Shown: positions 25,154 through 33,825, counted from the stretch's first letter. The stretch is 64,000 nucleotides of DNA from Streptomyces sp. 130 (GCF_007096885.1 NZ_VJNO01000031.1:22912-86911); one strand, 5' to 3'. The notes: a model not told the origin generated them from the sequence alone. A program made the numbers and translations.

Positions 25154-25924
25154 TCAGGGCGCGGTCAGCGTCATCTCGAAGGAGTACCGGGACGCCCGGT
25201 ACAGGTGGCGGCCGTACTCCACCGGGCGGCCCCCGTCGCCCAGCACCGTGCGTTCCACGGTGAGCAGGGGCCCGCCGCGCCCCTCCCCGAGGAGCCGGGC
25301 CTCGGCCGCGGTGGCCCGGCGGGCACCGATGGTCTGCTCGGCGGAGCGCAGGGCGATGCCGGAACGCCGCAGGAGCGCGTAGAGCCCGTGCGCGGCCAGG
25401 TCCTCCTCGATGAGGTCCGCGACGCCGATGGGCAGATGGTTCTCCAGGACGGCCATCGGCTCGTCGTCCGCGTACCGGAGCCGGCGCAACACGACGGTGT
25501 CGGTGCCGGGTTCGAGCTGGAGGGCGGCGGCGGTCCGGCCCTCGGCGGGGCGGACGCGCATCGACAGGACCTTGGTGCGCGGGCGGCGGCCCTCGCGTTG
25601 CAGCTCCTCGTACAGGCTGGTCAGCTCCGCCTGCCGGCGGACCCGGTTGTTGACGACCTGGGTGCCGACGCCGCGCTTGCGCGACAGCAGGCCCTTGTCC
25701 ACCAGATGCCGCATGGCCTGACGCATCGTCGGGCGGGACAGCCCGAAGCGGTCCGCCAGCGCGATCTCGTTCTCCAGCCGGGCGCCGGGCGCCAACGTGC
25801 CGGATTCGATGAGGTGTTGGAGCTGCTGCGCGAACTGGAAGTACAGCGGGACGGGGCTGGACCGGTCGATGGTGATCAGCTCGGTGAGCGGGTCCATGCC
25901 GGGCTCTTCGGAACGTCGTGCCAC
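25154..25924 (-). CDS. GntR-family (HutC/UTRA) regulator
   Basis: A 256-residue regulator. The winged helix-turn-helix lies at about 25-95 (VPLYFQFAQQLQHLIESGTL, then NEIALADRFGLSRPTMRQAM, RHLVDKGLLSRKRGVGTQVV). The UTRA effector domain spans about 115-256 (LRRLRYADDEPMAVLENHLP, GLYALLRRSGI, VERTVLGDGGRPVEYGRHLYRA). Start: GTG at 25924; an ATG nine codons inside, with GAAGAG before it, is also possible. It is divergent from the Gfo/Idh/MocA gene and likely represses it; the effector would be a sugar or polyol phosphate, from the family. Confidence 0.88.
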   Translation of the reverse strand: MARRSEEPGMDPLTELITIDRSSPVPLYFQFAQQLQHLIESGTLAPGARLENEIALADRFGLSRPTMRQAMRHLVDKGLLSRKRGVGTQVVNNRVRRQAELTSLYEELQREGRRPRTKVLSMRVRPAEGRTAAALQLEPGTDTVVLRRLRYADDEPMAVLENHLPIGVADLIEEDLAAHGLYALLRRSGIALRSAEQTIGARRATAAEARLLGEGRGGPLLTVERTVLGDGGRPVEYGRHLYRASRYSFEMTLTAP

Positions 25925-25928
25925 GTAC

Positions 25929-25989
25929 TCAAGTATGCCGTAAGCCCGCTTCCAGCTCAGTACGTATATATGTCAGAACAAATACTTGA
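25929..25989. promoter_or_regulatory. GntR operator region between regulator and oxidoreductase
   Basis: TATATGTCAGAACAAATA (25967-25984) fits TATnTGTnnnnACAnATA, a good GntR-type palindrome. In addition TCAAGTAT (25929-25936) and ATACTTGA (25982-25989) form a perfect inverted pair across the interval. The second element overlaps the -35 of the oxidoreductase promoter. Confidence 0.6.
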
Positions 25990-26014
25990 CCGGCTGTGAT
26001 CGGCGACGATACAA
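25986..26014 (+). promoter_or_regulatory. promoter of the Gfo/Idh/MocA gene
   Basis: TTGACC (25986-25991) and ATACAA (26009-26014) are separated by 17 bases. The operator half-site ATACTTGA overlaps the -35, consistent with repression. Confidence 0.6.
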
Positions 26015-26072
26015 AGACGAAGATCAGGAGCGTCGGCCAGCCGGCCCCCATCCGCCCCGGAGGCACCCGCGC

Positions 26073-27062
26073 ATGCGCATCGGACTCATCGGAACGGGCC
26101 GCATCGGCGCCTTCCACGCCGCCACCCTCGCCGCCCTGCCCGCCGTCGACCGCCTCGTCCTGCACGACGCCGTCGAGCAGCAGGCCCGCGAGCTGGCCGG
26201 GAAGCTGGGCGCCGACTGGGCGGACGGCCTGGACGCGCTGCTCGGCTCCGGCCTGGACGGGGTCGTGATCGCCGCCCCCACCGCCGTCCACGACACGCTC
26301 ATCCGCGCGGCGGTCGCCGCCGGGGTGCCCGTCTTCTGCGAGAAGCCGGTCGCCGCCGGCCTCGAAGCCACCCGCGCCCTGCTGGCCGACATCGCCGGCT
26401 CCGGGGTGCCGCTCCAGGTCGGCTTCCAGCGCCGCTTCGACGCCGGGTACACCGCCCTGCGCGACGCGGTCGCCGCCGGGGAGCTGGGCTGGCTGCACAC
26501 CGTGCGGGCGTGCACCGCGGACCCGGCGCCCCCGCCGGCCGGATATCTGCCGCTGTCCGGCGGCATCTTCCGGGACTGCGCCGTGCACGACTTCGACAGC
26601 GTCCGCTGGGTCACCGGCCGCGAGGTCGTGGAGGTCGGCGCCACCGGGGCCAACCGGGGCGACGCCGCCTTCGCGGCTGCCGGAGACGTCGATACCGCGG
26701 TCGCCGTCCTCACGCTCGACGACGGCACCCTCGTCAGCTGCACGGCCACCCGCTACAACGGCGCTGGATACGACGCGCGCATGGAACTCGCCGGATCGCG
26801 GTCCACGCTGGCCACCGGGTACGGCGACCGCGCGCCCCTGCGGACCACCGCCGGCGGGCCGCCGCCCGGAGCCGCCCCGTACGACGGGTTCCTCAGCCGC
26901 TTCCACGACGCGTACGTCGCCGAGATGGCGGCCTTCACCGAGGTCGCGGCCGGGCTCCGGCCCAGCCCCTGCACCGGGGCCGACGCCCTGGCCGCGCTGT
27001 TGGTCGCGGAGGCCGCCGACCGCTCGCGGCGCACGGGCCGGCCGGTGCGCGTGGGGCGGTGA
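26073..27062 (+). CDS. Gfo/Idh/MocA-family oxidoreductase
   Basis: A 329-residue NAD(P)-dependent oxidoreductase, probably inositol 2-dehydrogenase-like. The Rossmann fold starts with RIGLIGTGRIGAFHA. The conserved catalytic Lys lies in FCEKPVAAGLE, and the C-terminal domain has QVGFQRRFDAGY and FRDCAVHDFDSVRW, whose Asp/His are typical of myo-inositol dehydrogenases. Start: ATG at 26073, with GGAGG ten bases upstream. Expression is likely controlled by the divergent GntR protein. A sugar or cyclitol substrate is likely, but which one is open. Confidence 0.85.
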   Translation: MRIGLIGTGRIGAFHAATLAALPAVDRLVLHDAVEQQARELAGKLGADWADGLDALLGSGLDGVVIAAPTAVHDTLIRAAVAAGVPVFCEKPVAAGLEATRALLADIAGSGVPLQVGFQRRFDAGYTALRDAVAAGELGWLHTVRACTADPAPPPAGYLPLSGGIFRDCAVHDFDSVRWVTGREVVEVGATGANRGDAAFAAAGDVDTAVAVLTLDDGTLVSCTATRYNGAGYDARMELAGSRSTLATGYGDRAPLRTTAGGPPPGAAPYDGFLSRFHDAYVAEMAAFTEVAAGLRPSPCTGADALAALLVAEAADRSRRTGRPVRVGR

Positions 27063-27142
27063 GGGCGGAGGCGGGCCGGGGTGAGGTGCCGAACGAACGT
27101 CTGGTTACCATATGAGCGCCGCCTAGCTCGAAAGATAAACCT

Positions 27143-28588
27143 GTGACTGTCAATGACGACGCGTTCACCAACTGGAAGAACCGCGAGGAGATCGCGGAAT
27201 CGATGATTCCGATCATCGGCAAGCTGCACCGCGAGCGGGACGTCACCGTCCTCCTGCACAGCCGCTCGCTGGTGAACAAATCGGTGGTGAGCATCCTCAA
27301 GACCCACCGATTCGCCCGGCAGATCGACGGCGCGGAGCTCTCGGTCACCGAGACCCTGCCCTTCCTCCAGGCCCTCACCACCCTCGACCTGGGCCCCTCC
27401 CAGATCGACATCGGCATGCTCGCCGCCACCCACAAGGCCGACGACCGCGGCCTCAGCGCGGCCGAGTTCACCGCGGAGGCCGTCGCCGGCGCCACCGGGG
27501 ACAACAAGATCGAGCGCCGCGAGGCGCGCGACGTCGTCCTCTACGGCTTCGGCCGCATCGGCCGCCTGCTCGCCCGGCTGCTCATCGAGAAGGCCGGCTC
27601 AGGCAACGGCCTGCGGCTGCGCGCCATCGTGGTCCGCAAGGGAGCGGGCCAGGACATCGTCAAGCGCGCCTCGCTGCTGCGCCGCGACTCCATCCACGGC
27701 CAGTTCCAGGGCACGATCACCGTGGACGAGGCCAACGACCGGATCATCGCCAACGGCAACGAGATCCAGGTCATCTACTCCGACGACCCGACCGCCGTCG
27801 ACTACACCGTCCACGGCATCCACGACGCCATCCTCATCGACAACACCGGCAAGTGGCGCGACCGCGAGGGCCTGTCCAAGCACCTGCGCCCCGGCATCGC
27901 CAAGGTCGTGCTCACCGCCCCCGGCAAGGGCGACGTCCTCAACGTCGTGCACGGCGTCAACCACGACATGATCAAGCCGGACGAGCAGATCATCTCCTGC
28001 GCCTCCTGCACCACCAACGCCATCGTGCCGCCGCTGAAGGCGATGGCCGACGAGTACGGCGTCCTGCGCGGACACGTGGAGACCATCCACTCCTTCACCA
28101 ACGACCAGAACCTGCTGGACAACTACCACGGCTCCGACCGCCGTGGCCGCTCCGCGCCGCTCAACATGGTCATCACCGAGACGGGCGCCGCCTCCGCCGT
28201 CGCGAAGGCGCTGCCCGACCTCAAGGCGACCATCACGGGCAGCTCGATCCGCGTCCCCGTTCCGGACGTCTCGATCGCCATCCTCAGCCTGAAGCTGGGC
28301 CGCGAGACCACCCGCACCGAGGTCCTCGACCACCTCCGAGAGGTCTCGCTCACCTCCCCGCTCAAGCGGCAGATCGACTTCACGACCGCCCCCGACGCGG
28401 TGTCCAGCGACTTCATCGGCTCACGCCACGCCTCCATCGTCGACGCCGGCCCCACCCAGGTCGACGGCGACAACGCGATCCTCTACCTCTGGTACGACAA
28501 CGAGTTCGGCTACTCGTGCCAGGTCATCCGGGTCGTGCAGTACGTCTCCGGCGTCGAGTACCCCACGTATCCCGTGCCGGTCGCCTGA
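27143..28588 (+). CDS. gap: glyceraldehyde-3-phosphate dehydrogenase, long form
   Basis: A 481-residue GAPDH, about 140 residues longer than the classical enzyme. The extension is at the N-terminus (about 1-128) and is rich in charged residues. The NAD-binding Rossmann motif VLYGFGRIGRLLA starts at about 132. The active site is SCASCTTNA with C289; the usual N of SNASC is replaced by C286. The C-terminus ends with the conserved WYDNEFGYSCQV. It is not next to pgk or tpi, so it is a paralogue of the main glycolytic gap. GTG start with GAAAG upstream. The perfect hairpin after it also borders the EF-G paralogue. Confidence 0.9.
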   Translation: MTVNDDAFTNWKNREEIAESMIPIIGKLHRERDVTVLLHSRSLVNKSVVSILKTHRFARQIDGAELSVTETLPFLQALTTLDLGPSQIDIGMLAATHKADDRGLSAAEFTAEAVAGATGDNKIERREARDVVLYGFGRIGRLLARLLIEKAGSGNGLRLRAIVVRKGAGQDIVKRASLLRRDSIHGQFQGTITVDEANDRIIANGNEIQVIYSDDPTAVDYTVHGIHDAILIDNTGKWRDREGLSKHLRPGIAKVVLTAPGKGDVLNVVHGVNHDMIKPDEQIISCASCTTNAIVPPLKAMADEYGVLRGHVETIHSFTNDQNLLDNYHGSDRRGRSAPLNMVITETGAASAVAKALPDLKATITGSSIRVPVPDVSIAILSLKLGRETTRTEVLDHLREVSLTSPLKRQIDFTTAPDAVSSDFIGSRHASIVDAGPTQVDGDNAILYLWYDNEFGYSCQVIRVVQYVSGVEYPTYPVPVA

Positions 28589-28596
28589 CGCACGAC

Positions 28597-28633
28597 GGGT
28601 CCCGCCCGCCCGCCGATGGGGCGGGCGGGACCC
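28597..28633. terminator. bidirectional terminator between gap and EF-G paralogue
   Basis: A perfect 15-bp stem (28597-28611 with 28619-28633, starting GGGTCCCGCCC) between two convergent stops. Confidence 0.75.
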
Positions 28634-28638
28634 TTCCG

Positions 28639-30711
28639 TCAGGCCGGGACAACCGGCGCGGGCGCGTATCCCGTGGCCCGGGTGGTGAACGTCCCCCGGC
28701 CCTGCGTACGGCTGCGCAGCCGCGTCGCGTAACCGAACAGCTCGGCCAGCGGCACCGTCGCCGTGACCACCGACGCGCCGCCCCGCGTGGTCGAGCCGGA
28801 GACCCGGCCGCGCCGGGCGGCCAGGTCGCCCAGCACTCCGCCGACCGCGTCACCGGGCACTGTGACCGTCACCTCGACCACCGGCTCCAGCAGCACCATC
28901 GCGCTCGCCCGCAGGGCCTCCCGCAGCGCGAACCGCCCCGCCGTGCGGAACGCCATCTCCGAGGAGTCCTTGGGATGCGTCGCGCCGTCGGTCAGCGTCA
29001 CCCGCACCCCGGTCACCGGATGCCCGCCGAGCGGCCCCTCGGCCAGCGCGTCCCGGCAGCCCGCCTCGACCGCCCGCACATACTCCTGGGGCACCCGGCC
29101 GCCGACGACCGACGAACCGAACGCGAACTCCGCCGCATCCTCGCCCTCCCCCGCCGCCAGCGGTTCGACGTCGATGACGACGTGCGCGAACTGCCCGGCC
29201 CCGCCGTCCTGTTTGACGTGCCGGTAGACCAGCCCGGACACCCCGCGTACCAGCGTCTCCCGGTGCGCGACCTGCGGCCGGCCGACCCTGACGTCCAGAC
29301 CGTGGTCGCGGCGGATCTTCTCCGCGGCCACCTCCAGATGCAGCTCGCCCATGCCCGACAGCACCGTCTGGCCCGTCTCCGCGTCCGTACGCACCACGAG
29401 CGACGGGTCCTCCTCGGCCAGCCGGACCAGGGCGGCCATCAGCCGCTCGGTGTCCGTGCTCCGCCGCGCCTCCACCGCCACGGACACGACCGGGTCGGCC
29501 ACCGCGGGCGGTTCCAGGACGAGCGGGGCGCCGGGCGCGCACAGCGTGGCACCGGGGCGGACGGCCTTCGGGCCGATGACCGCGACGATGTCCCCGGCCA
29601 CCGCCGCGTCCACGTCCACATGGCGGTCCGCCTGGACCCGCAGGACACGTCCGACGCGCTCACTTCGCCGGGTGGTCGCGTCCAGCACCGTCTCCCCCTT
29701 CCGGACCGTTCCCGAGTACACGCGCAGATACGTCAGCCGGCCCGTCGGGGTCGCGTTCACCTTGAACGCCAGCGCGGCGAACGGCCCCCGGGGATCGGCG
29801 GTCCGCTCCTGCTCCCTCCCGTCGAGCACGCCGCGTACCGGCGGCACGTCGAGCGGGGAGGGCAGGTACGCGACGACCGCCTCCAGCAACGGTTCGACAC
29901 CCCGGTTGCGGTACGCCGAACCGCACAGCACCACGACCCCCTCACCGGTCCGCGTCAGATCCCGCAGCGCCCCGGTCAGCGTCTCGTCCGAGAGCGCGGA
30001 GCGTACGCAGAACTCCTCCAGGGCCGCCGGATGCAGCTCCGCCACCGCCTCCTCCAGCAGCCGCCGGCGCCGGGCGGCCTCCTCGCGCAGTTCGGCGGGC
30101 ACCTCGCCCTCCTCGTACGCGTCGGCGCCGTCCGCCCACACCAGGGCGCGCATGCGCACCAGGTCGACCACCCCGCGGAAGGCGTCCTCGGCCCCGATGG
30201 GCAGCTGCACCACGAGCGGGACCGTGTGCAGCCGGTTCCGGATGGAGGCGACCGCGGTGTCCAGGTCCGCGCCGGCCCGGTCCAGCTTGTTGACGAAGGC
30301 GATGCGCGGGACCGAGTGCCGGTCCGCCTGGTGCCACACCGACTCGCTCTGCGGTTCCACCCCGGCGACCGCGTCGAACACCGCGATCGCGCCGTCGAGC
30401 ACCCGCAGCGCACGCTCGACCTCGTCGGCGAAGTCGACGTGCCCGGGGGTGTCGATCAGGTTGATCCGGTGACCGTCCCAGGCGCAGCTGACGGCCGCGG
30501 CGAAGATGGTGATGCCCCGGTCGCGTTCCTGGGAGTCGAAGTCCGTGATGGTCGTGCCGTCATGGACCTCACCGCGCTTGTGAGTGGTGCCGGTGGTGTA
30601 GAGGATGCGCTCCGTCACGGTGGTCTTGCCGGCGTCGACGTGGGCGAGGATGCCCAGGTTGCGGACGGTGGTGAGAGCGGTGACGGGGGAGAGGTGCTGG
30701 TGGGTACGCAC
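28639..30711 (-). CDS. elongation factor G paralogue
   Basis: A 690-residue translational GTPase of the EF-G family. The P-loop AHVDAGKTT is at about 23-31, followed by the Switch I-like RGITIFAAAVSC, then LIDTPGHVDF and FVNKLDRAGADL. Domains II-V follow, with GELHLEVAAEKIRRDHGLDV in domain III and a C-terminal Arg/Thr-rich tail. It differs from the housekeeping FusA: FAAAVS in switch I and no rps/tuf neighbours. Such paralogues can act in alternative translocation or ribosome protection. GTG start with GAAAGG upstream. A 34-codon ORF upstream on the same strand may be a leader. Confidence 0.88.
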   Translation of the reverse strand: MRTHQHLSPVTALTTVRNLGILAHVDAGKTTVTERILYTTGTTHKRGEVHDGTTITDFDSQERDRGITIFAAAVSCAWDGHRINLIDTPGHVDFADEVERALRVLDGAIAVFDAVAGVEPQSESVWHQADRHSVPRIAFVNKLDRAGADLDTAVASIRNRLHTVPLVVQLPIGAEDAFRGVVDLVRMRALVWADGADAYEEGEVPAELREEAARRRRLLEEAVAELHPAALEEFCVRSALSDETLTGALRDLTRTGEGVVVLCGSAYRNRGVEPLLEAVVAYLPSPLDVPPVRGVLDGREQERTADPRGPFAALAFKVNATPTGRLTYLRVYSGTVRKGETVLDATTRRSERVGRVLRVQADRHVDVDAAVAGDIVAVIGPKAVRPGATLCAPGAPLVLEPPAVADPVVSVAVEARRSTDTERLMAALVRLAEEDPSLVVRTDAETGQTVLSGMGELHLEVAAEKIRRDHGLDVRVGRPQVAHRETLVRGVSGLVYRHVKQDGGAGQFAHVVIDVEPLAAGEGEDAAEFAFGSSVVGGRVPQEYVRAVEAGCRDALAEGPLGGHPVTGVRVTLTDGATHPKDSSEMAFRTAGRFALREALRASAMVLLEPVVEVTVTVPGDAVGGVLGDLAARRGRVSGSTTRGGASVVTATVPLAELFGYATRLRSRTQGRGTFTTRATGYAPAPVVPA

Positions 30712-30841
30712 GGCCGGTGGCCTTTCGGGATGAGCCGGAAGAAGACGGCGCGATACCCCCGGACGAAGCGGCCCGGACGCGGGCCTGCGAGGCCCGCCGG
30801 AATGACTGGGTGTCAGAAGAACTGTGGGGCCCGGGTGTTCG

Positions 30842-30946
30842 TCACGGGGTCCGGGGCCGGCCGCGCAGCCGGCGCCGGGCGGCGCGAGACACCAGGATCA
30901 CCTCGAACCGCGACGGGGGGACGACGGCGGCGGTGCGGTGGCGCAC
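30842..30946 (-). CDS. possible 34-residue leader peptide of the EF-G paralogue
   Basis: GTG start preceded by GGGGAG eight bases upstream. The peptide begins MRHRTAAVVPPSRFEVIL and ends in an Arg-rich LRGRPRTP stretch before TGA. A GC-rich hairpin (GGGCCTCGCAGGCCC at about 30781-30795) lies between it and the EF-G gene. The composition (PP, then Arg-rich) and position suggest a translational attenuation leader, but no homology evidence supports it and it could be noncoding. Confidence 0.4.
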   Translation of the reverse strand: MRHRTAAVVPPSRFEVILVSRAARRRLRGRPRTP

Positions 30947-31013
30947 GGCGGTCTCCCCTCAACGGTCACGGCGGACGCGCCGGCGGACGGCCGGCGCGCG
31001 GTGTACGGCGAGT

Positions 31014-31313
31014 CTAGGGAAGGCGTGCCGGGCGGGGGAACCGGTTTTCCGGCCGCCGGGTGAGACCGCCCGGCGGCCGGACCGCCGCACGGCACCGGCG
31101 CAGGGCGCTCCGGCCGCAGCCGCGCCACTCGGCGGGCGACGGGCCCACGCCCCGGCCGCCCCGGGTGATCAGGGCGTTCACCGGGGTGTGCGGGTCCAGG
31201 GCCATCGTGCGCGCGAACAGCACGCCGATGACGAGCGGGGCGAGCGAGAGGGCCAGAGCGGTCCCGGCACTGGTGACGTGCCGGATACGGAGGCGCTGCG
31301 GGTCGGGAGCCAT
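31014..31313 (-). CDS. possible small membrane protein
   Basis: A 99-residue frame starting MAPDPQRLRIRHVTSAG, with one clear hydrophobic helix (ALALSLAPLVIGVLFA) and an Arg/Pro-rich C-terminus. The N-terminal 55 residues look protein-like, but the C-terminal third looks like noncoding GC-rich sequence. There is no good ribosome-binding site. I list it with low confidence because 30947-31360 is otherwise empty. Confidence 0.3.
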   Translation of the reverse strand: MAPDPQRLRIRHVTSAGTALALSLAPLVIGVLFARTMALDPHTPVNALITRGGRGVGPSPAEWRGCGRSALRRCRAAVRPPGGLTRRPENRFPRPARLP

Positions 31314-31364
31314 GACACCAGTTCACCGGCGGCGCCCCGGTACGGGATCGGCGGACGTACTCAG

Positions 31365-31400
31365 ACCGTACGGCCCGGATACTCACCCGGGCCGTACGGT
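31365..31400 (-). terminator. terminator of the DUF2510 gene
   Basis: A perfect 14-bp stem (31365-31378 with 31387-31400, ACCGTACGGCCCGG) with an 8-base loop, 16 bases past the stop. Confidence 0.75.
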
Positions 31401-31416
31401 ATGCCCCGGCGCGGGC

Positions 31417-32352
31417 TCACGCGTTGGTGCCGGAGCCCCCGCCCGACGCCGCCTTGATGCCCTTGGTGATCTTGTCCAGGACGGACAGCGAGGGCGCCTT
31501 GCTGTTGATGTCGAAGCCGGAGCGGACCACCACCAGCATGTCCTTGGCCAGCGGGGACGGGAACGCCAGGGACTCGACGTAGCCGTCGTCGCCGTTCTTC
31601 GTCACCACCTTCCAGCGCACCCGGTAGCCCTGCTGCCCGGCCACCGTGACCGCCTCGGACTTCAGCTCCTCGTGCGAGGTGATGCCGCCGTAGATCTCCT
31701 CGCCGTAGGAGTCGTTCGCGTTGGCCTCGATGTCCTTCTCGGCGGTGGCCTTCGCGGTCTTGGTGGTCAGCTCCAGCGCCTCGGCCGGGGCGGAGAAGAT
31801 CCCGCCGCGCACGCACTTCTGCTCGGTGTCACCGGGGCAGGTGTAGGACCCGGTGGTCACCCCGGCGCCCATGCCCGACTCGCCCTCCCAGCCGTCGAGG
31901 ACCGGGATGCTGATGCCGCTGGCCAGGTCCGTCGCGTAACCGTCCTCGATCTGCGGCTGACCCTGCTCCGGGGACTCGCTTCCGCCGCCGTTGCCGCCGT
32001 CGCCGCGCCCGTCACCGTTTCCGCCGCCGCCGCCGCCGCCGCTGCCGCCGCCGCGCTGCCGGGCGGGTCCGGGGGAGGGGGAGCCGGACGGGGCGGTGGC
32101 GGCGGTGTCGCTCTTGCCGTCGGAGTCGTCCGTCAGCAGGTAGACGCCGCCCCCGATCGCGGCGAGCACCACCACCGCGGCGGTGATGCCCGCCCCGATG
32201 CGTATCCGTCGGCTGCGGACGGCCGCCGGCGGTACGCGCAGATGGTCGGTCCACTGGGTGCCGTCCCACCAGCGCTCGTAGCGGGGGCCAAATCCTGAAT
32301 ACCCGGGGTCTGGATGCCAGCCGGGCGGGCTCGTCTGGGTCACGCCCGACAC
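31417..32352 (-). CDS. DUF2510 domain membrane protein
   Basis: A 311-residue protein. The N-terminal DUF2510 motif is PPGWHPDPGYSGFGPRYERW and WDGTQWTDH, then a transmembrane helix at about 53-75 (ITAAVVVLAAIGGGVYLL). A long Ser/Gly/Asn/Pro linker follows (about 76-130). The extracellular C-terminal domain (about 130-311) has two Cys (YTCPGDTEQKCV), probably disulfide-bonded. The Gly/Asn-rich linker is encoded by a run of CCG-type triplets near 32025-32055, prone to slippage. Function unknown; similar proteins sit in the envelope. Confidence 0.85.
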   Translation of the reverse strand: MSGVTQTSPPGWHPDPGYSGFGPRYERWWDGTQWTDHLRVPPAAVRSRRIRIGAGITAAVVVLAAIGGGVYLLTDDSDGKSDTAATAPSGSPSPGPARQRGGGSGGGGGGGNGDGRGDGGNGGGSESPEQGQPQIEDGYATDLASGISIPVLDGWEGESGMGAGVTTGSYTCPGDTEQKCVRGGIFSAPAEALELTTKTAKATAEKDIEANANDSYGEEIYGGITSHEELKSEAVTVAGQQGYRVRWKVVTKNGDDGYVESLAFPSPLAKDMLVVVRSGFDINSKAPSLSVLDKITKGIKAASGGGSGTNA

Positions 32353-32430
32353 CGTAACCGGACTGCCTGAGAATCCTATGAACCGGGTGGACGCTTCTCA
32401 CCGGCCGGCCGCCCGCATCTGCTTCCCTCC

Positions 32431-32444
32431 TTGGTCTAGACAAG
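32431..32444 (+). promoter_or_regulatory. DasR-like (dre) palindrome
   Basis: TTGGTCTAGACAAG, with core GTCTAGAC, resembles the dre consensus ACTGGTCTAGACCACT of the GntR regulator DasR, with one clear mismatch on the right side. It lies 75 bases before the methyltransferase. Confidence 0.4.
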
Positions 32445-32518
32445 TGGAGGGGGTGTCACTAGCATCCGCCGACGAGGCGCGGCGGACCGGCCTGACCGCG
32501 CCCAGAAGTGAGGGCCCC

Positions 32519-33259
32519 ATGGAAGCGACCGCCCCCGACCGTCGTTTCGCCGAGGACTACCGCCTTGCCCGGGAGATACCGCGCGACGGACTGACCGCCT
32601 GGCGCGCGGCCGTCGCCGCCGAGGTGGAACTCGCACCGGGCGACACCCTCCTGGACGTGGGCGCAGGCACCGGCTCCTTCGCCTCCGCCTTCGGCGACTG
32701 GTTCGGCGTCCGGGTCCTGGCCGTCGAACCGTCCGCCGCCCTGCGGGAGTTGATCCCCCGGACCGGACTGATCGAGGCGCTGGACGGGCGGGCCGAGGCG
32801 CTGCCGGTGCCGGACGGCTGCGCGGACGCGGCCTGGCTGGGCTCGGTCGTCCACCACATCGACGATCTGCCCGCCGCCGCACGGGAGTTGCGCAGGGCCC
32901 TGAAGCCCGGCGCCCCCGTGCTCATCCGCAACTCGTTCCCCGGCCGGTGCGCCCGGGACCTGCGGGTGCGGTTCTTCCCCGGTGCCGAGCGCATCGTGGA
33001 CGGCTACCCGACGGTGGAGCAGACGTGCGCCGCGTTCGCCGGGGCCGGATTCACCCGCGTCGCCCTGCACGCGGTCCCGCAGGAGAGCGCGCCGAGCCTC
33101 GCCGCCTTCGCCGACCGGATCAGACGGGACGCCGACGCGAAGCTGCGCGGCCTCGGCGACGACGAGTTCGAGCGCGGGATGCGCCGGCTGCGTACGGCGG
33201 CCGAGCAGGAACCGGACCGGCCCGCCGTGAGCTGGATGGACCTGCTGGTCCTGGTCTGA
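32519..33259 (+). CDS. class I SAM-dependent methyltransferase
   Basis: A 246-residue Methyltransf_11-type enzyme. Motif I is LLDVGAGTGSFASAFG, motif II VLAVEPSAALREL, motif III ADAAWLGSVVHHIDD, then LRRALKPGAPVLIRNSF. GAGG precedes the ATG. The target is unknown: small molecule or ubiquinone-like compounds are typical. It may be under a DasR-type site. A DUF4440/NTF2-like gene follows after 32 bases and may be co-transcribed. Confidence 0.85.
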   Translation: MEATAPDRRFAEDYRLAREIPRDGLTAWRAAVAAEVELAPGDTLLDVGAGTGSFASAFGDWFGVRVLAVEPSAALRELIPRTGLIEALDGRAEALPVPDGCADAAWLGSVVHHIDDLPAAARELRRALKPGAPVLIRNSFPGRCARDLRVRFFPGAERIVDGYPTVEQTCAAFAGAGFTRVALHAVPQESAPSLAAFADRIRRDADAKLRGLGDDEFERGMRRLRTAAEQEPDRPAVSWMDLLVLV

Positions 33260-33291
33260 CGGCGCGCGCCGCCGACGTAGAGTCGGGCCGC

Positions 33292-33711
33292 ATGAAACCC
33301 AGCGACGAGGAGGGGCGGGCCGTACGGGCCGCCATGGCGGGCGAACTGCGGCTGCTCGACCCGGCGGTACGGGCGTCGCCCGAGGCGGTGACGGAACTCC
33401 TCGACCCGGAGTTCACCGAGTTCGGCGCGTCCGGACGCCGCTACGACCGCGCCTCGATTCTGGCCGTCACCTCCGCCGTCGAGGAGGGCGGCCCCGGCCC
33501 GGACGTCTCCGAGCTCTCCGGCACCCTGCTCGCCCCGGACCTGGTCCACCTGACGTACGTCACCGAGCGGGACGGCCGGCTGTACAGGCGCAGTTCGCTG
33601 TGGCGCAGGACCGGTGAGCAGTGGCGGATGTACTTCCACCAGGGCACCCCGGCAGGTCCCGCGCGGGCCGCCGCCGGGAATCCGGCGGACACCCCCGGCG
33701 GCGCCGCGTAG
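33292..33711 (+). CDS. DUF4440 / NTF2-like protein
   Basis: A 139-residue small alpha/beta protein. It has RAAMAGELRLLDPAVRASPE, then LLDPEFTEFGASGRRYDRAS and YRRSSLWRRTGEQWRMYFHQG, the pattern of the DUF4440/SnoaL-like NTF2 fold. The C-terminal 20 residues are Ala/Gly-rich and disordered. It lies just after the methyltransferase. Function unknown. Confidence 0.75.
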   Translation: MKPSDEEGRAVRAAMAGELRLLDPAVRASPEAVTELLDPEFTEFGASGRRYDRASILAVTSAVEEGGPGPDVSELSGTLLAPDLVHLTYVTERDGRLYRRSSLWRRTGEQWRMYFHQGTPAGPARAAAGNPADTPGGAA

Positions 33712-33763
33712 ACGCGACCGCCGCGCGCCGGCGTGACGTACCGACCGGCGGTGCCTCCGTCTG

Positions 33764-33787
33764 TGGTCCGACCACACACCGTGTGTG
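33764..33787 (+). promoter_or_regulatory. operator of the FadR-type regulator gene
   Basis: TGGTCCGACCA (33764-33774) is a perfect palindrome matching the core of the site before lutA. It overlaps a second palindrome, CACACACCGTGTGTG (33773-33787). A -10-like CATAGT follows near 33789. Suggests autoregulation. Confidence 0.7.
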
Positions 33788-33825
33788 ACATAGTGGGATG
33801 TTCCGACCGGAACAGAGGATGGCCC

